Positions 1 through 8,224 of a stretch of 64,000 nucleotides of DNA are shown here, in pieces. The stretch is from JANQIO01 sp043585095 (lineage in GTDB: Bacteria; Pseudomonadota; Gammaproteobacteria; Pseudomonadales; Halieaceae), in NCBI GenBank assembly GCA_043585095.1, contig CP121321.1, forward strand, positions 2,356,001-2,420,000, written 5' to 3'. The first letter of the stretch is position 1. Each line of letters begins with the position of its first letter. Position numbers and translations under genes: made by a program. The notes beneath the pieces were generated by a model, which was not told the origin of the DNA, ran no database searches, and saw only the letters and a list, made by a program, of their open reading frames with translations.

Positions 1-209
1 TCGTAACGGCGCGCCGCCGTATAGCGTTCGTCTTCGGTGAGCTTTAGCAGGGCTGCAGCTTCGCCGCCGCGTATCTGCGGACCAAAGGTTTTGCGCAATA
101 AGCCGTGGCCGCCATCGCGCGCCCAGGCGCGCAACAGTAATTCGCCGCAGGAGATAACGCCTGAACCACCAGCGCCGGCTATAGCAATCGAAAGCGAGAG
201 TCGTGACAT
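1..209 (-). CDS. 2-oxoacid:acceptor oxidoreductase, gamma/alpha-type subunit (N-terminal fragment, cut by window edge)
   Basis: Reading leftward from an ATG at 207-209 gives about 69 residues that run off the window. After MSRLSLSIAIAG come a glycine-rich AGAGGSGV loop and the segment GLLRKTFGPQIRGGEAA. This is the signature of the gamma domain of pyruvate/2-oxoglutarate:ferredoxin oxidoreductases, often fused to the alpha subunit in the KorA type. These enzymes oxidatively decarboxylate a 2-oxoacid to an acyl-CoA and reduce ferredoxin, using a thiamine-diphosphate beta subunit that would lie outside the window. An in-frame TGA lies 21 bases upstream of the start codon, so the start is firm, although no strong ribosome binding site is visible. 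Which 2-oxoacid is used cannot be told from this fragment. Confidence 0.85.
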   Translation of the reverse strand, partial: MSRLSLSIAIAGAGGSGVISCGELLLRAWARDGGHGLLRKTFGPQIRGGEAAALLKLTEDERYTAARRY

Positions 210-288
210 GCTACGTAGTATATGGCATCAGCACCGCGAGTCGTGTGCTGGATTTCCTGTGCCTTTTAATGGCCTCGGTACTGCTCAT

Positions 289-509
289 GCCCTTTTCATT
301 GCAGGCACCGACACCACCTTGCACCTGACCATTGCCGGTTTCTCGCTGCACGACGAACTGCAATCCCTCACCCGACATGGCACGACGCCAGCGCAGGCCC
401 TGCTCGCCGCGAGGGTGACTCCGACACAGCTGATGGGAACCAATGCAGATGGATTGAAACGGGCCGGCGAGCCGACCTACTGCTGTTGAGCGACGGCAAC
501 CTGGCTTAA
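289..509 (+). pseudogene. C-terminal remnant of an amidohydrolase, frameshifted
   Basis: The plus-strand frame reads AGTDTT, then GFSLHDELQSL, then GTTPAQALLAARVTP. This is the usual end of metal-dependent amidohydrolases (GFSLHxELxxL followed by the TPAxAL helix). The frame stops at 489 after AGEPTYCC. One base away, the continuation reads GRRADLLLLSDGN and stops at 507-509, matching the family's GKRADLVLLDGNP tail. So one base is missing or extra near 463-470. No metal-ligand His-x-His motif or upstream catalytic barrel is present, so this is a 3-prime relic truncated at both ends. The upstream part of the open frame overlaps the oxidoreductase on the other strand and is not coding. Confidence 0.7.
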
Positions 510-540
510 CGATGGCTGCCTAGTTGGACCGGAGGATAAC

Positions 541-569
541 AGGCGCCAATCTGATCGCTGCTGGCGCCT
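541..569. terminator. Inverted repeat next to the BLUF gene stop, possible terminator
   Basis: AGGCGCCA at 541-548 is repeated inverted as TGGCGCCT at 562-569, a perfect 8-bp stem with a 13-nt loop. It lies immediately after the stop codon of the BLUF gene on the minus strand. No T-run follows it, so an intrinsic terminator is only a possibility. Confidence 0.35.
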
Positions 570-983
570 TCAGGCGCTTTGGTAGATTGCCCGCATAAGC
601 TTGATAACGTCCGCGCTACGCTCGGCTATCTGGCCCAGCTTCTCCTCATCGTCGAGGTCAAAAAAACCCTCCTCGTGGGAAAATTCCTCGATGGAGAAAA
701 CTCGAAAGCCCATGCTCCACTCGGGGAACTGCCGCGCCTCAATCGTCTCGGAAGACAGCACAACAAGGTTCTTATTGCGCTCGTCAGCGCCTATGTTCTC
801 AATCAGCTGGTCAACAGCCTCAGGCTCTCCCTCGAGGCACTGTAGGAATTTGTTGTACACCAGAAACAGAACGCCGGTAATCTGGTGTTGCAGGTTGCCT
901 TCTCGCGATTCCTTCAGTAGCTCTTTTATTTCCCCGGGAGTTAGTGCCCGGGTACATTCGCTAACGTATACCAATTGCTTCAT
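570..983 (-). CDS. BLUF-domain blue-light photoreceptor, short form
   Basis: This is a 137-residue stand-alone BLUF protein that binds FAD and senses blue light. The conserved residues are visible: Tyr6 in LVYVSE, Asn30 in the SREGN segment before ITGVL, Gln48 in FLQCLEG, and Trp89/Met91 in EWSMGF. A C-terminal stretch of about 45 residues should form the cap helices. It has no fused output domain, so it must act by protein contact. It lies downstream of the PAS/HD-GYP gene on the same strand (67 bases from that stop to this ATG), so the two are probably co-transcribed, and the HD-GYP protein or c-di-GMP metabolism is a plausible partner (inference). The ATG at 983 was chosen because BLUF domains begin MKxLVYxS. 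An in-frame TTG at 1022 would add 13 unconserved residues. Confidence 0.9.
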   Translation of the reverse strand: MKQLVYVSECTRALTPGEIKELLKESREGNLQHQITGVLFLVYNKFLQCLEGEPEAVDQLIENIGADERNKNLVVLSSETIEARQFPEWSMGFRVFSIEEFSHEEGFFDLDDEEKLGQIAERSADVIKLMRAIYQSA

Positions 984-1050
984 AGGATATGTTGTTATTT
1001 TATTGTGTTGGATCCGAAACAAATATTATCTATGTCTAGCGCTAGCATCG

Positions 1051-3525
1051 CTACTCAAAACTCGTGCTGAAAACAAATCCCTCTTGAAACAGGCTCAGAC
1101 AGGCGTCCACAGCATCAGCGTTCAGCTTGGTTCCCCTGTCTTGCTCTATCGTCTGCAAGGCTACCTCCAAGGGCAGCGCCGAACGGTAGGGACGGTGTGA
1201 ACTCATTGCCTCGACCGTGTCAGCAACCGCCAGAATCTGCGCCTCCTCGCAGATCTCCTCGCCGCGTAGCCCCCGGGGATAGCCACTACCGTCCAAGCGC
1301 TCGTGATGTTGGTGAATTACATTGGCGATTGGCCACGGGAAATCAATGTCTTTGACAATTTCGTAACCTACCTGGGTGTGAGTCTTTATCATTTCAAGCT
1401 CCACCTCGCTTATGTGCCCAGGGCGATTCAGAATCTCGGCTGGAACGTAGATTTTACCCACATCGTGGATTTCCGCTGCGAATCGCAGCCCCTCTATGCG
1501 AGTCGTTGACAGCCCAAGCCGCTGCGCTATGGCCACCGTCAATTCCGCCACGCGACTCATATGCCCTGAGGTGTAGGGGTCCCGATGCTCGAGCAACCTT
1601 GCAATGGCGTGCACCGTCTGTACGAGAGAGTCAAAGAGTTTTTGTTCTTCCAATCTGAGCTCACTGGTATCGAGAAAAGAGACCAGAAAGCGGTCGTCGC
1701 AGTCGCCGTGGATTCTGCAGGCGCTTACGAGCAGCGAGAGCAATTCGCCGCCCTTGCGGCGCATGAGAAGCGGATAATCGCGCACACTGCCTTTATCGCG
1801 CAGCGTCGCAATGAGCTTGTCTGACTCCTGATTGCTTACCGCAAGATTTTTTTGCAAGAAGTTCCCGCCACGAAGGACCTTCCTTGAATAACCAAAAAGG
1901 CTTACGAATCTATCGTTAACATCGCAGGTCATGCCCGTGGAGATATCGACAATGCAGGAGGGCATAGCGGTGACATTAAATGACTGATTGAACTGATATT
2001 CACTATTGCGCAGCGCCTCCTCTGCGGCCCTCTTGTCAGTCAGATCCTGAAGCACCAACAGTCCAGCCTGCCCGCCGTTCCAGGCGATAGGCCCGGTAGC
2101 AATTCCGTCCGTCCAACGGACCGCACCCGACTTGTGAAAAAGGCGTGCGTGAAACTTGCTATGGGACACCTCGCCCGCCATCACTTGTTGGCACAACGCT
2201 TTCAGGCTTTCTGCATCCTCGGGGTGTACCAGCGACAGCACATCGGTGTTCGCAAGCTCCTCGAGTGAGAGTCCAGTGAGTTTAGACGCCCTGCGGTTGC
2301 AGTAGACTTGCTTATCGTCTTGAAAAACGATGATCGAATCGCGAACGCTTTCAACAACCGTGCGGTACCGCTCTTCGCTGCCTCTCAACGCAAGGTGTGT
2401 TGTATGCAGCTCGGTGATATCGCGCGCTGCAACCACAACAGCCGCAACCGGCTCGCACGAAGGGGAATATGAAACGTCCAGAAACCGGCGTCCTTTGCTG
2501 GGCAAAGCGTGCCACTCCTGATATCTCACGCTTTCACCCGCCAGACACTGATCAAGTTTTGCCTTGATGAAATCCCGAAACAGGCTGTCGCCAACCACCT
2601 CTGATACCTGCATTCCGATCACCTGCTTCTCGGATCTGTCGAAGGCCTCGGCATAGCGGCGATTTACGGAGACATAGCGATAATCCTGATCGACCAGTGC
2701 CAGCAAATCTTCGGCACTGGCAATCATGCGCTGAAAGCGTTCCAGCTCAATCTGACTAACCCGAATCTCCGTCGTGTCAAGAACAATACTTTCGTAGTGC
2801 GTGATGGCTCCGTTATCGTCCCGTCTAATTGACGTGCGATTGCTTACCCACCTGAGCTCGCCATCGGCGGTGACCAGTCGGTAATCCTGCTGCCATTCGT
2901 CCATGCCTGCACAGGAGGCTGCTTTGATCTCAGCGCAAATACGCTCCCTGTCCTCAGCAGCGATGAGGTCGTCGAAGCAGATATCACCCCTGATAAAGTC
3001 TTCAGTCGTATAGCCGAAGCGGTCCATGTTGGCGGAGACAAACTCCACGGACCAGTCCTCAGTGTCATCCCACAGGATTAACACGGCCGCACCGTGCTTC
3101 ATCATGCGGTTTGTCCGTTCCCGGAGCGCGCTGTCGTGTTTCTCTTGCGTGATATCCGTAAGCTGGGCTAATCGGTAGGTCTCTCCGGCAGCCACGAAAA
3201 CGCTGGGCTTAACGAAAGCGAAACGGACCATGCCGGAGCCGGTTACAAACTTCGATTCATACGGAGTTGTATCGTTGTTGGCGAGGCGGGCTTCCATTGC
3301 CGGGCGCTCGCTCTCACAGACCATATCCATCACCGGTTTGCCATAGAGATCTTGCTTCTCCAGGCCGAGCAGGCTCATCGCCTGATCGTTCGCCGCAACG
3401 ACAATGGCATCTTTGGTAAGCAGGAACGCCGACCCAAGGAAAGAGAACTGCTCAATGACACTCTCCACGCCTTCGGTGACGACGAGATCCGCGATAAAAC
3501 CTCTGAGTTTTGTTCGTTGATCCAC
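1051..3525 (-). CDS. Multi-PAS sensor with C-terminal HD-GYP c-di-GMP phosphodiesterase domain
   Basis: The product is 824 residues. About five PAS/PAC modules occupy residues 20-640, with PAC endings such as QLTDITQEK, VLDTTEIR, AARDITEL and VLQDLTDK. An HD-GYP domain covers about residues 645-815. The HD pair is in EIHDVGKI (residues 687-688) and the GYP motif in DGSGYP (748-750). HHERLDG and DTVEAMSSHRPYR complete the family pattern, so catalytic activity is expected: hydrolysis of cyclic di-GMP to pGpG/GMP. No transmembrane segment is seen, so it is probably cytoplasmic and integrates redox, ligand or light cues. The start is GTG at 3525, preceded by AGAGGT at a 7-nt spacing. It is followed closely by the BLUF gene. 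Confidence 0.95.
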   Translation of the reverse strand: MDQRTKLRGFIADLVVTEGVESVIEQFSFLGSAFLLTKDAIVVAANDQAMSLLGLEKQDLYGKPVMDMVCESERPAMEARLANNDTTPYESKFVTGSGMVRFAFVKPSVFVAAGETYRLAQLTDITQEKHDSALRERTNRMMKHGAAVLILWDDTEDWSVEFVSANMDRFGYTTEDFIRGDICFDDLIAAEDRERICAEIKAASCAGMDEWQQDYRLVTADGELRWVSNRTSIRRDDNGAITHYESIVLDTTEIRVSQIELERFQRMIASAEDLLALVDQDYRYVSVNRRYAEAFDRSEKQVIGMQVSEVVGDSLFRDFIKAKLDQCLAGESVRYQEWHALPSKGRRFLDVSYSPSCEPVAAVVVAARDITELHTTHLALRGSEERYRTVVESVRDSIIVFQDDKQVYCNRRASKLTGLSLEELANTDVLSLVHPEDAESLKALCQQVMAGEVSHSKFHARLFHKSGAVRWTDGIATGPIAWNGGQAGLLVLQDLTDKRAAEEALRNSEYQFNQSFNVTAMPSCIVDISTGMTCDVNDRFVSLFGYSRKVLRGGNFLQKNLAVSNQESDKLIATLRDKGSVRDYPLLMRRKGGELLSLLVSACRIHGDCDDRFLVSFLDTSELRLEEQKLFDSLVQTVHAIARLLEHRDPYTSGHMSRVAELTVAIAQRLGLSTTRIEGLRFAAEIHDVGKIYVPAEILNRPGHISEVELEMIKTHTQVGYEIVKDIDFPWPIANVIHQHHERLDGSGYPRGLRGEEICEEAQILAVADTVEAMSSHRPYRSALPLEVALQTIEQDRGTKLNADAVDACLSLFQEGFVFSTSFE

Positions 3526-3746
3526 CAGCAGTACCTCTTGCCTCGACGCGCTGCGGTCGGAGACATCTCAGTTGGCACTTCAGTCGTTAACGTAGTTGGC
3601 GGTCCAGATGGCAACTCAGTCAGCGATTCAGATGAGCATATTTATCACCTTTTTTAAGCAAAAGCACGTTTTACGTTTATAAAGGACTTACACGCGTCAA
3701 TGGGATCATTATTCGCCTTGGATGCTACGGAAGCAGTGGCTTTAAA

Positions 3747-4274
3747 TCATGGATCGTTATCTGCACTGCTGGAAACGGGACTTTGCGGATTACGGGGCGG
3801 CTGATCTCCAGTACCGGTGTCGTCGCCTATTTCCTCGTGGTGCCTGAGCTCATGGATAGTGGCATTTACAATTGACGCTATTTCCGGGAAAAAGTCACCC
3901 TGCCGCAGATGTACCGGACCCAGCTCCTCGTGGCCACTCGCCACAGCCTCCATATAATGCTCAATTCGGTATATAGGCCCCGCGATTCGGTGGGACAGAT
4001 AAAGGCTGAATACCATGAGCAGCGTGAAGGCTACTAGCGCGAGCGAAACGAATATCTTCAGCAGTAGCTGCCGTTGGTCGTCGATAAAGGAGAAATAGGG
4101 ATGATCTGCATCCAGGCCCAATTCATAGCCCATTTCGTAAACGGCGTCGAAGTAAAGTGACGAGGCAAGGTAAAAGACACTGATACTGACGAGCGATGCC
4201 AGGGACATATAAGCCATAAATCTAAGTTGAAAAGCTGGGTTGACCAGCAACTTAGTGCGCTTGTAGTGGTTCAT
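3747..4274 (-). CDS. Small two-helix membrane protein with a lone HAMP domain
   Basis: This is a 175-residue inner-membrane protein. Helix 1 spans about residues 18-42, a short periplasmic loop about 43-70, and helix 2 about 71-95. A HAMP-like segment follows at about 95-145, starting HRIAGPIYRIEHYMEA, with an acidic Pro/Ser-rich tail. HAMP domains relay conformational change from membrane to cytoplasmic output domains, but no kinase, cyclase or methyl-accepting domain is attached. It may therefore act as a bare transducer or as a partner for a separate protein. It has a good ribosome binding site (GAGGAGC) before the ATG. It lies 36 bases after the protease gene and upstream of the HD-GYP gene on the same strand. 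The partner is not known from sequence. Confidence 0.8.
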   Translation of the reverse strand: MNHYKRTKLLVNPAFQLRFMAYMSLASLVSISVFYLASSLYFDAVYEMGYELGLDADHPYFSFIDDQRQLLLKIFVSLALVAFTLLMVFSLYLSHRIAGPIYRIEHYMEAVASGHEELGPVHLRQGDFFPEIASIVNATIHELRHHEEIGDDTGTGDQPPRNPQSPVSSSADNDP

Positions 4275-4310
4275 TTCAATGCTCCTCGGTGTCTTGCATA
4301 GCCACCGTTT

Positions 4311-5252
4311 CTATCCACAACCAGATTGGACGTGACGAAGTAGTTCAAACGTGTCCTGAGTGAAGCGAGGTCCCCACATCGAGAGGTCCTCACCGGGTAA
4401 CCAGAACGAACTGACACTGTGGACTATCGACGAGGCGATCCAGGGCATGCCGCTACTGCCCGATCGTAGAGGGTTTGCAGAGGCGCGCAGAAGGTTACCG
4501 TCCGTCTTATCTATCGTCGCCTCAAGCTCTAACAACATCTGCCCCTTGGCCACATTGTCTGAGTACCCCACTAACTGAACCTGTTCCGGCGGTATCCCGC
4601 TGCTGATTCCCAAAGATCCATCTGCGCTAGGACGGCGCAATTTCAGGAAGGCATAGTCAAAGGGAAAGGATTCCTTGCCGACAAGTGTCCCCCAAGGGGC
4701 AGGGACTGAAGCACAAGATATTGCATACACTTTTGCATTCGTCGTGGCGTATCCTTGAATGAAGAGGAAGTAGCGATTCCACTCTCCCGATGCGCCTAAT
4801 ACACAATGCGCCGCCGTAAGAATGACGTCATTGGCGCCCGTCAACGCGCCGTTACACGTCGCCACAGTGTTATCGGGCTTGACGTAGAAGAGCTTGCCTA
4901 TAACCGCATAGGGCAGCTGTGCGGTGCCAGTCTCCCCGGCTTCATAGTCTTTGCTGGCAATCCGGGATATGCCAGGGGGGACATCCTGGTCTTCGCTATC
5001 CTGCTGCGGATACCCATCCACCATCATCAGTTTGGGCAGCCCATGCATCCATTTCATGCTGGAGCGAATCTGTGTCTTTTCGCTGTAGGAGATAGTTAGA
5101 AAGTTGTCTGTGGGCGATCCCGAGGCGTCAGACGTGTCGGCGTAAACGGAGGTGGCTGTCATAATCGCAGCAGCGGCTAATGGCATTAGGCGCGCCCATA
5201 CAGACAATGACCCGGGTAGAGATGAGCAGTGTGTATGTCCGATACGTCGCAC
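4311..5252 (-). CDS. Secreted trypsin-like (S1/V8-type) serine protease
   Basis: The product is 313 residues with an N-terminal hydrophobic segment ending in SVYA at about residue 38, consistent with a Sec signal peptide. The catalytic triad is visible: His149 in LTAAHC, Asp199 in FPFDYAFLKL, and Ser267 in the GSSGMP motif. Cys133 and Cys150 flank the active-site loop as in secreted S1 proteases. Expected role: an endopeptidase in the periplasm or medium; the substrate is unknown. The start is GTG at 5252, supported by AAGGAG 8 bases upstream; no ATG gives a better signal peptide. It is followed after 58 bases by the HAMP membrane protein, so a protease plus transducer pair is possible (inference). 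Confidence 0.88.
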   Translation of the reverse strand: MRRIGHTHCSSLPGSLSVWARLMPLAAAAIMTATSVYADTSDASGSPTDNFLTISYSEKTQIRSSMKWMHGLPKLMMVDGYPQQDSEDQDVPPGISRIASKDYEAGETGTAQLPYAVIGKLFYVKPDNTVATCNGALTGANDVILTAAHCVLGASGEWNRYFLFIQGYATTNAKVYAISCASVPAPWGTLVGKESFPFDYAFLKLRRPSADGSLGISSGIPPEQVQLVGYSDNVAKGQMLLELEATIDKTDGNLLRASANPLRSGSSGMPWIASSIVHSVSSFWLPGEDLSMWGPRFTQDTFELLRHVQSGCG

Positions 5253-5367
5253 GGCACCAACTCCTTGCTAGCTACAGCATTGCCAGCGTTCGATTCACTT
5301 GCCCTCACATTACTGATCAACGCAGGCGGCCGCAACCTGCTGCAGAATCTTATCCTGCCACTTCATT

Positions 5368-5883
5368 CTAGGATTGCCCAGCGGGATGACCGGGGAACAA
5401 CACATCCTCCAGAAACCACGCCGCCAGTGCGTGCCTGCCCTCCAGGCCAGATTTAGCATAGATACTCGAGGCCTGCTGACGCACTGTCTTCTCGCGGGTA
5501 TCGCGGATGGCCGCCACCTCCTTGAGCGACAAACCCTTGAGCAACAGCAACGCCACCTCCTGCTCGCTGCCCGAAAGGCGCCAGTCCTCGAACTGCTGTC
5601 GCATAGCAGCGCCGTGCCGGCGTCGGGCTTCCCGCAACTCGTCGCTAAGACTACGCAGCCGCTCCTCGCTCAGGGTGAGTGAAGTCGCCAGCGCCCGCTG
5701 CTGCCGGGTTCTACGCTGCACGTCCAGAATCAGATAAATGCAGCCTCCCAGGGACAGCAGCAACAGGACCCACTCCTGCACAAGATGCGAGGTAGGCAGC
5801 GCCAAACCGGTGTCATGCAGTACGTCCACCAGTTTAAGCAAGGTGATAGTACCCAGCAGCAGTGCGATCAGTAGGTCTTTCAT
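5368..5883 (-). CDS. Membrane-anchored LuxR-type helix-turn-helix regulator
   Basis: The product is 171 residues. Two hydrophobic helices (about residues 2-20 and 36-54) are followed by a charged coiled-coil-like region (about 57-98) and a LuxR/GerE helix-turn-helix (about 102-160, containing LSLKEVAAIRDTREKTVRQQ and IYAKSGL). The DNA-binding domain therefore faces the cytoplasm, tethered to the membrane without a receiver domain. The gene is divergent from the RND efflux operon starting at 6024, with 140 bases between them, and is its most likely regulator (inference from position). The start ATG has an AAGAGAAA ribosome binding site. There is no recognisable periplasmic sensing domain, so what it senses is unclear. 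Confidence 0.85.
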   Translation of the reverse strand: MKDLLIALLLGTITLLKLVDVLHDTGLALPTSHLVQEWVLLLLSLGGCIYLILDVQRRTRQQRALATSLTLSEERLRSLSDELREARRRHGAAMRQQFEDWRLSGSEQEVALLLLKGLSLKEVAAIRDTREKTVRQQASSIYAKSGLEGRHALAAWFLEDVLFPGHPAGQS

Positions 5884-5956
5884 TATTTCTCTTTAATAAA
5901 CAATCAGTTATGGGTTTATGGGACATATGTACTATCGCCCCTCAGGGAGCCAAAGC

Positions 5957-5968
5957 AGGCATATGCCT
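5957..5968. promoter_or_regulatory. 12-bp perfect palindrome in the regulator/efflux divergent intergenic region
   Basis: AGGCATATGCCT is a perfect palindrome lying between the LuxR-type regulator and the first efflux gene, 56 bases upstream of the latter. It is a candidate operator for the adjacent regulator. This rests only on symmetry and position. Confidence 0.35.
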
Positions 5969-6023
5969 CATGCGACAGCGCAGCGATGCCGCTAGGCTGC
6001 CTGAACTTTAACCGGACACGGCC

Positions 6024-7208
6024 ATGATAAGGAAACCGAGCACCACCGCGCCACGACAGCTTATGGCTATTCTGCTACTTGTTGCCTGTGCGCAACAATC
6101 GGCAGCAAGCACTTTGCGCGATGCGCTCGCCGGAGCGCTGCAGCGGGCGGCTTTCGATCAGCAGGCCGATCTGCAAGACGCCAGTAGTTGGTTAGCCGCC
6201 ACCCCCTCCCTGACGGCCAGCTATATCGACAGCCAGGAATCTTTGGGGACCGACGAAGCAGAGGTCATCCTCAATTTGCCTATCAAGTCGCGCAGCCGGC
6301 GGCAGCTGGACAAAAAACTAACGCGTATTTCCGGCCAGTTTGCAACCTCCGACAACGAGTACCGGCGCTGGGTCTATTCCGGCTATGTGCGCGAGCGCGC
6401 CTGGGCAGTGCGCCTCGCGGTCGCTCGTCTGGATGTGGCTCGAGAAAAGCTAAACATGCTGACCGCGCTGGCCACACGTTCTTCAGCACTGGCCGAAAGC
6501 GGCGCGCTACCCATCTATGCCAGTCTCATTGTAGAGCGCGAACGGCTGGGTGCCGCTTTGGAACTGGACTCACGGCGGACCGACGTCGAGCGGTCGCGGG
6601 CCGACTTCACAGCTCTAACCGGCTTACCCGATATACCCACGGACTTATCTGAGGGTGCATCGCGCCCGGCGACGCTGGAATATGCCTCACACCCTGCCAT
6701 GAACCGTCTAGAGCGCGAACGTCAACAGGAAGCAGCCCTGCTGGCCCTGTCAGCGCCGGATACCACTAGCTGGAACCTCGCTTTTGTCGCGCGCGACTTC
6801 GACAACCCTCAACTCAATGAAGACCAATACGGACTGCAAATAGAGATGCCGCTAAATTTTCTGGGTACACAAAACACGTCTAACAGCAGCCAGAAACGCT
6901 CTGCACAGCGCGCCTTCTTGCTAGCCCGTGATGAGCTATGGCTAAAGCTGAAACAACAGTGGGAGGCAGCGCGAATGGAAGCGCAACGTCTTGAGCATCG
7001 GCAGGCTCTGCTCACCGATGCCGTGGCTGTAGGTGACCGCATCAAGACACATATTCTGGCGCTAGGTGCCAACAATGAGATCGATGGCGAAATCCTGTTA
7101 CAGCGCTTACTGGATGTAGCCAACACCCAGGGCGAGCTTGTCATAACCGAGGCCCTGGCAGGCCGCAACAGGGCCAGGTTACGTCAGGCTGCAGGCTTGA
7201 CGCTATGA
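6024..7208 (+). CDS. TolC/CusC-family outer-membrane efflux protein
   Basis: The product is 394 residues with a signal peptide ending near AQQSAAS. Long alpha-helical heptad-rich segments occupy about residues 85-220 and 285-390, as in outer-membrane factors that form the trans-periplasmic exit duct of RND pumps. It is slightly short for the family (usually 400-480), but both helical hairpins are represented. Its stop overlaps the adaptor start by ATGA, so the two are translationally coupled. It is the first gene of the four-gene efflux operon. Substrate specificity is not determined by this subunit; the metal assignment comes from the pump gene. No strong ribosome binding site is seen before the ATG. 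Confidence 0.88.
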   Translation: MIRKPSTTAPRQLMAILLLVACAQQSAASTLRDALAGALQRAAFDQQADLQDASSWLAATPSLTASYIDSQESLGTDEAEVILNLPIKSRSRRQLDKKLTRISGQFATSDNEYRRWVYSGYVRERAWAVRLAVARLDVAREKLNMLTALATRSSALAESGALPIYASLIVERERLGAALELDSRRTDVERSRADFTALTGLPDIPTDLSEGASRPATLEYASHPAMNRLERERQQEAALLALSAPDTTSWNLAFVARDFDNPQLNEDQYGLQIEMPLNFLGTQNTSNSSQKRSAQRAFLLARDELWLKLKQQWEAARMEAQRLEHRQALLTDAVAVGDRIKTHILALGANNEIDGEILLQRLLDVANTQGELVITEALAGRNRARLRQAAGLTL

Positions 7209-8224
7209 AATGCGCGTTCACGCTGTTGCTACTCGGACTCGCGCTACCCTGCAGTGCCCGCGAGGACGTACCAATGGAATCGCTGGGGGCGCTGGATGTT
7301 GAGTTCTCCAAAGTTCTGCCCGTTGAGACGGTGCCAGGTCCTGCCCTCCGCGGCGAGATTCGTGCCCGCGCCGGTGAGACGTTCGGCGTAATGCTGCCCA
7401 TGACCGCAAGCCGGGTAGCGTTCAAACTCTCCCCGGGTGATCAGGTCGACGCTGGTGACCCGGTGGTGTGGCTTGAGGGGCCTGATGTAGAACACTGGCT
7501 ATCGGAATATAGGGCACTGACAGCGCAGTATGAGATCGCGCGACAGCGTTATCAGGATAATCAGCGTCTGTTTCAGGACAACGTATTAGCGGCGGACCGT
7601 TGGGCCGACATTCAATCGCGCTACTTCGCGCTGCAACTTCAGCATGAGCATATGCAGCACTTTCGCAATTTGCTGCCCGATGACGGTATTACTCATGAGG
7701 GCGTGATACTCGCGTCCCCCCGGGCCGGCATCGTGGTTTTTGACTCGCGCCTCAATGCCATCAGCGCAGGCAACACTGTCTTTTCCGTGGTCGCCCCGGA
7801 CGCGCTGCGCTTGCACCTCGAGGTTCCGGCGCAGCGATCCGGAGATCTGGCCGCACTATCTGCGCCCGACTGCCGTCTGACCATAGACAGGGTTGATCAG
7901 ATTGCCCGCAATTTCTTTGTCTCTGCGTGGAGTGAACCGACCCAGCAACGCTGCCCACAGCGTCTCGGCACACTGATGTCTGTGATACCGCTTTACTCTG
8001 CGACCGCGCTGGTGATCCCGCGGGCAGCACTTTTTCAATGGCAGGGTGAGCCGCATGTGCTGGTCCACCAGGGTGACCGGCTGCAAACGCACCGCGTTGT
8101 GCTGATTGCTGATACGCCCCAGGGCTACGCTATTGATGCAGATGACGAACTGGCAGACCGAGAAGTGCTGTCAAAATCGGTCAGCGCGGTGCAGGGCATT
8201 CTGCTGGGACTGGGAGGCGAATAA
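7205..8224 (+). CDS. RND efflux periplasmic adaptor (membrane fusion protein)
   Basis: The product is 339 residues with a short signal peptide (ALPCSA). A lipoyl/barrel-sandwich half (FKLSPGDQVDAGDPVVWLEG) is followed by an alpha-hairpin of about 45 residues (YEIARQRYQDNQRLFQ and on), the returning lipoyl half (VILASPRAGIVVFDSRLNAIS) and beta-barrel segments. The lipoyl halves flanking a hairpin are typical of CusB/CzcB-type adaptors, which link the inner-membrane pump to the outer-membrane duct. No Met-rich or His-rich metal-binding N-terminus is present. It overlaps the upstream gene by ATGA and the downstream pump by TAATG, so all three are probably made in stoichiometric coupling. Confidence 0.9.
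   Translation: MKCAFTLLLLGLALPCSAREDVPMESLGALDVEFSKVLPVETVPGPALRGEIRARAGETFGVMLPMTASRVAFKLSPGDQVDAGDPVVWLEGPDVEHWLSEYRALTAQYEIARQRYQDNQRLFQDNVLAADRWADIQSRYFALQLQHEHMQHFRNLLPDDGITHEGVILASPRAGIVVFDSRLNAISAGNTVFSVVAPDALRLHLEVPAQRSGDLAALSAPDCRLTIDRVDQIARNFFVSAWSEPTQQRCPQRLGTLMSVIPLYSATALVIPRAALFQWQGEPHVLVHQGDRLQTHRVVLIADTPQGYAIDADDELADREVLSKSVSAVQGILLGLGGE

Noticed and set aside
37..489. A 150-residue plus-strand open frame read as one gene
   Set aside because: Its first half is antisense to a clear oxidoreductase start and only its second half resembles an amidohydrolase, which is frameshifted. It is treated as a relic.
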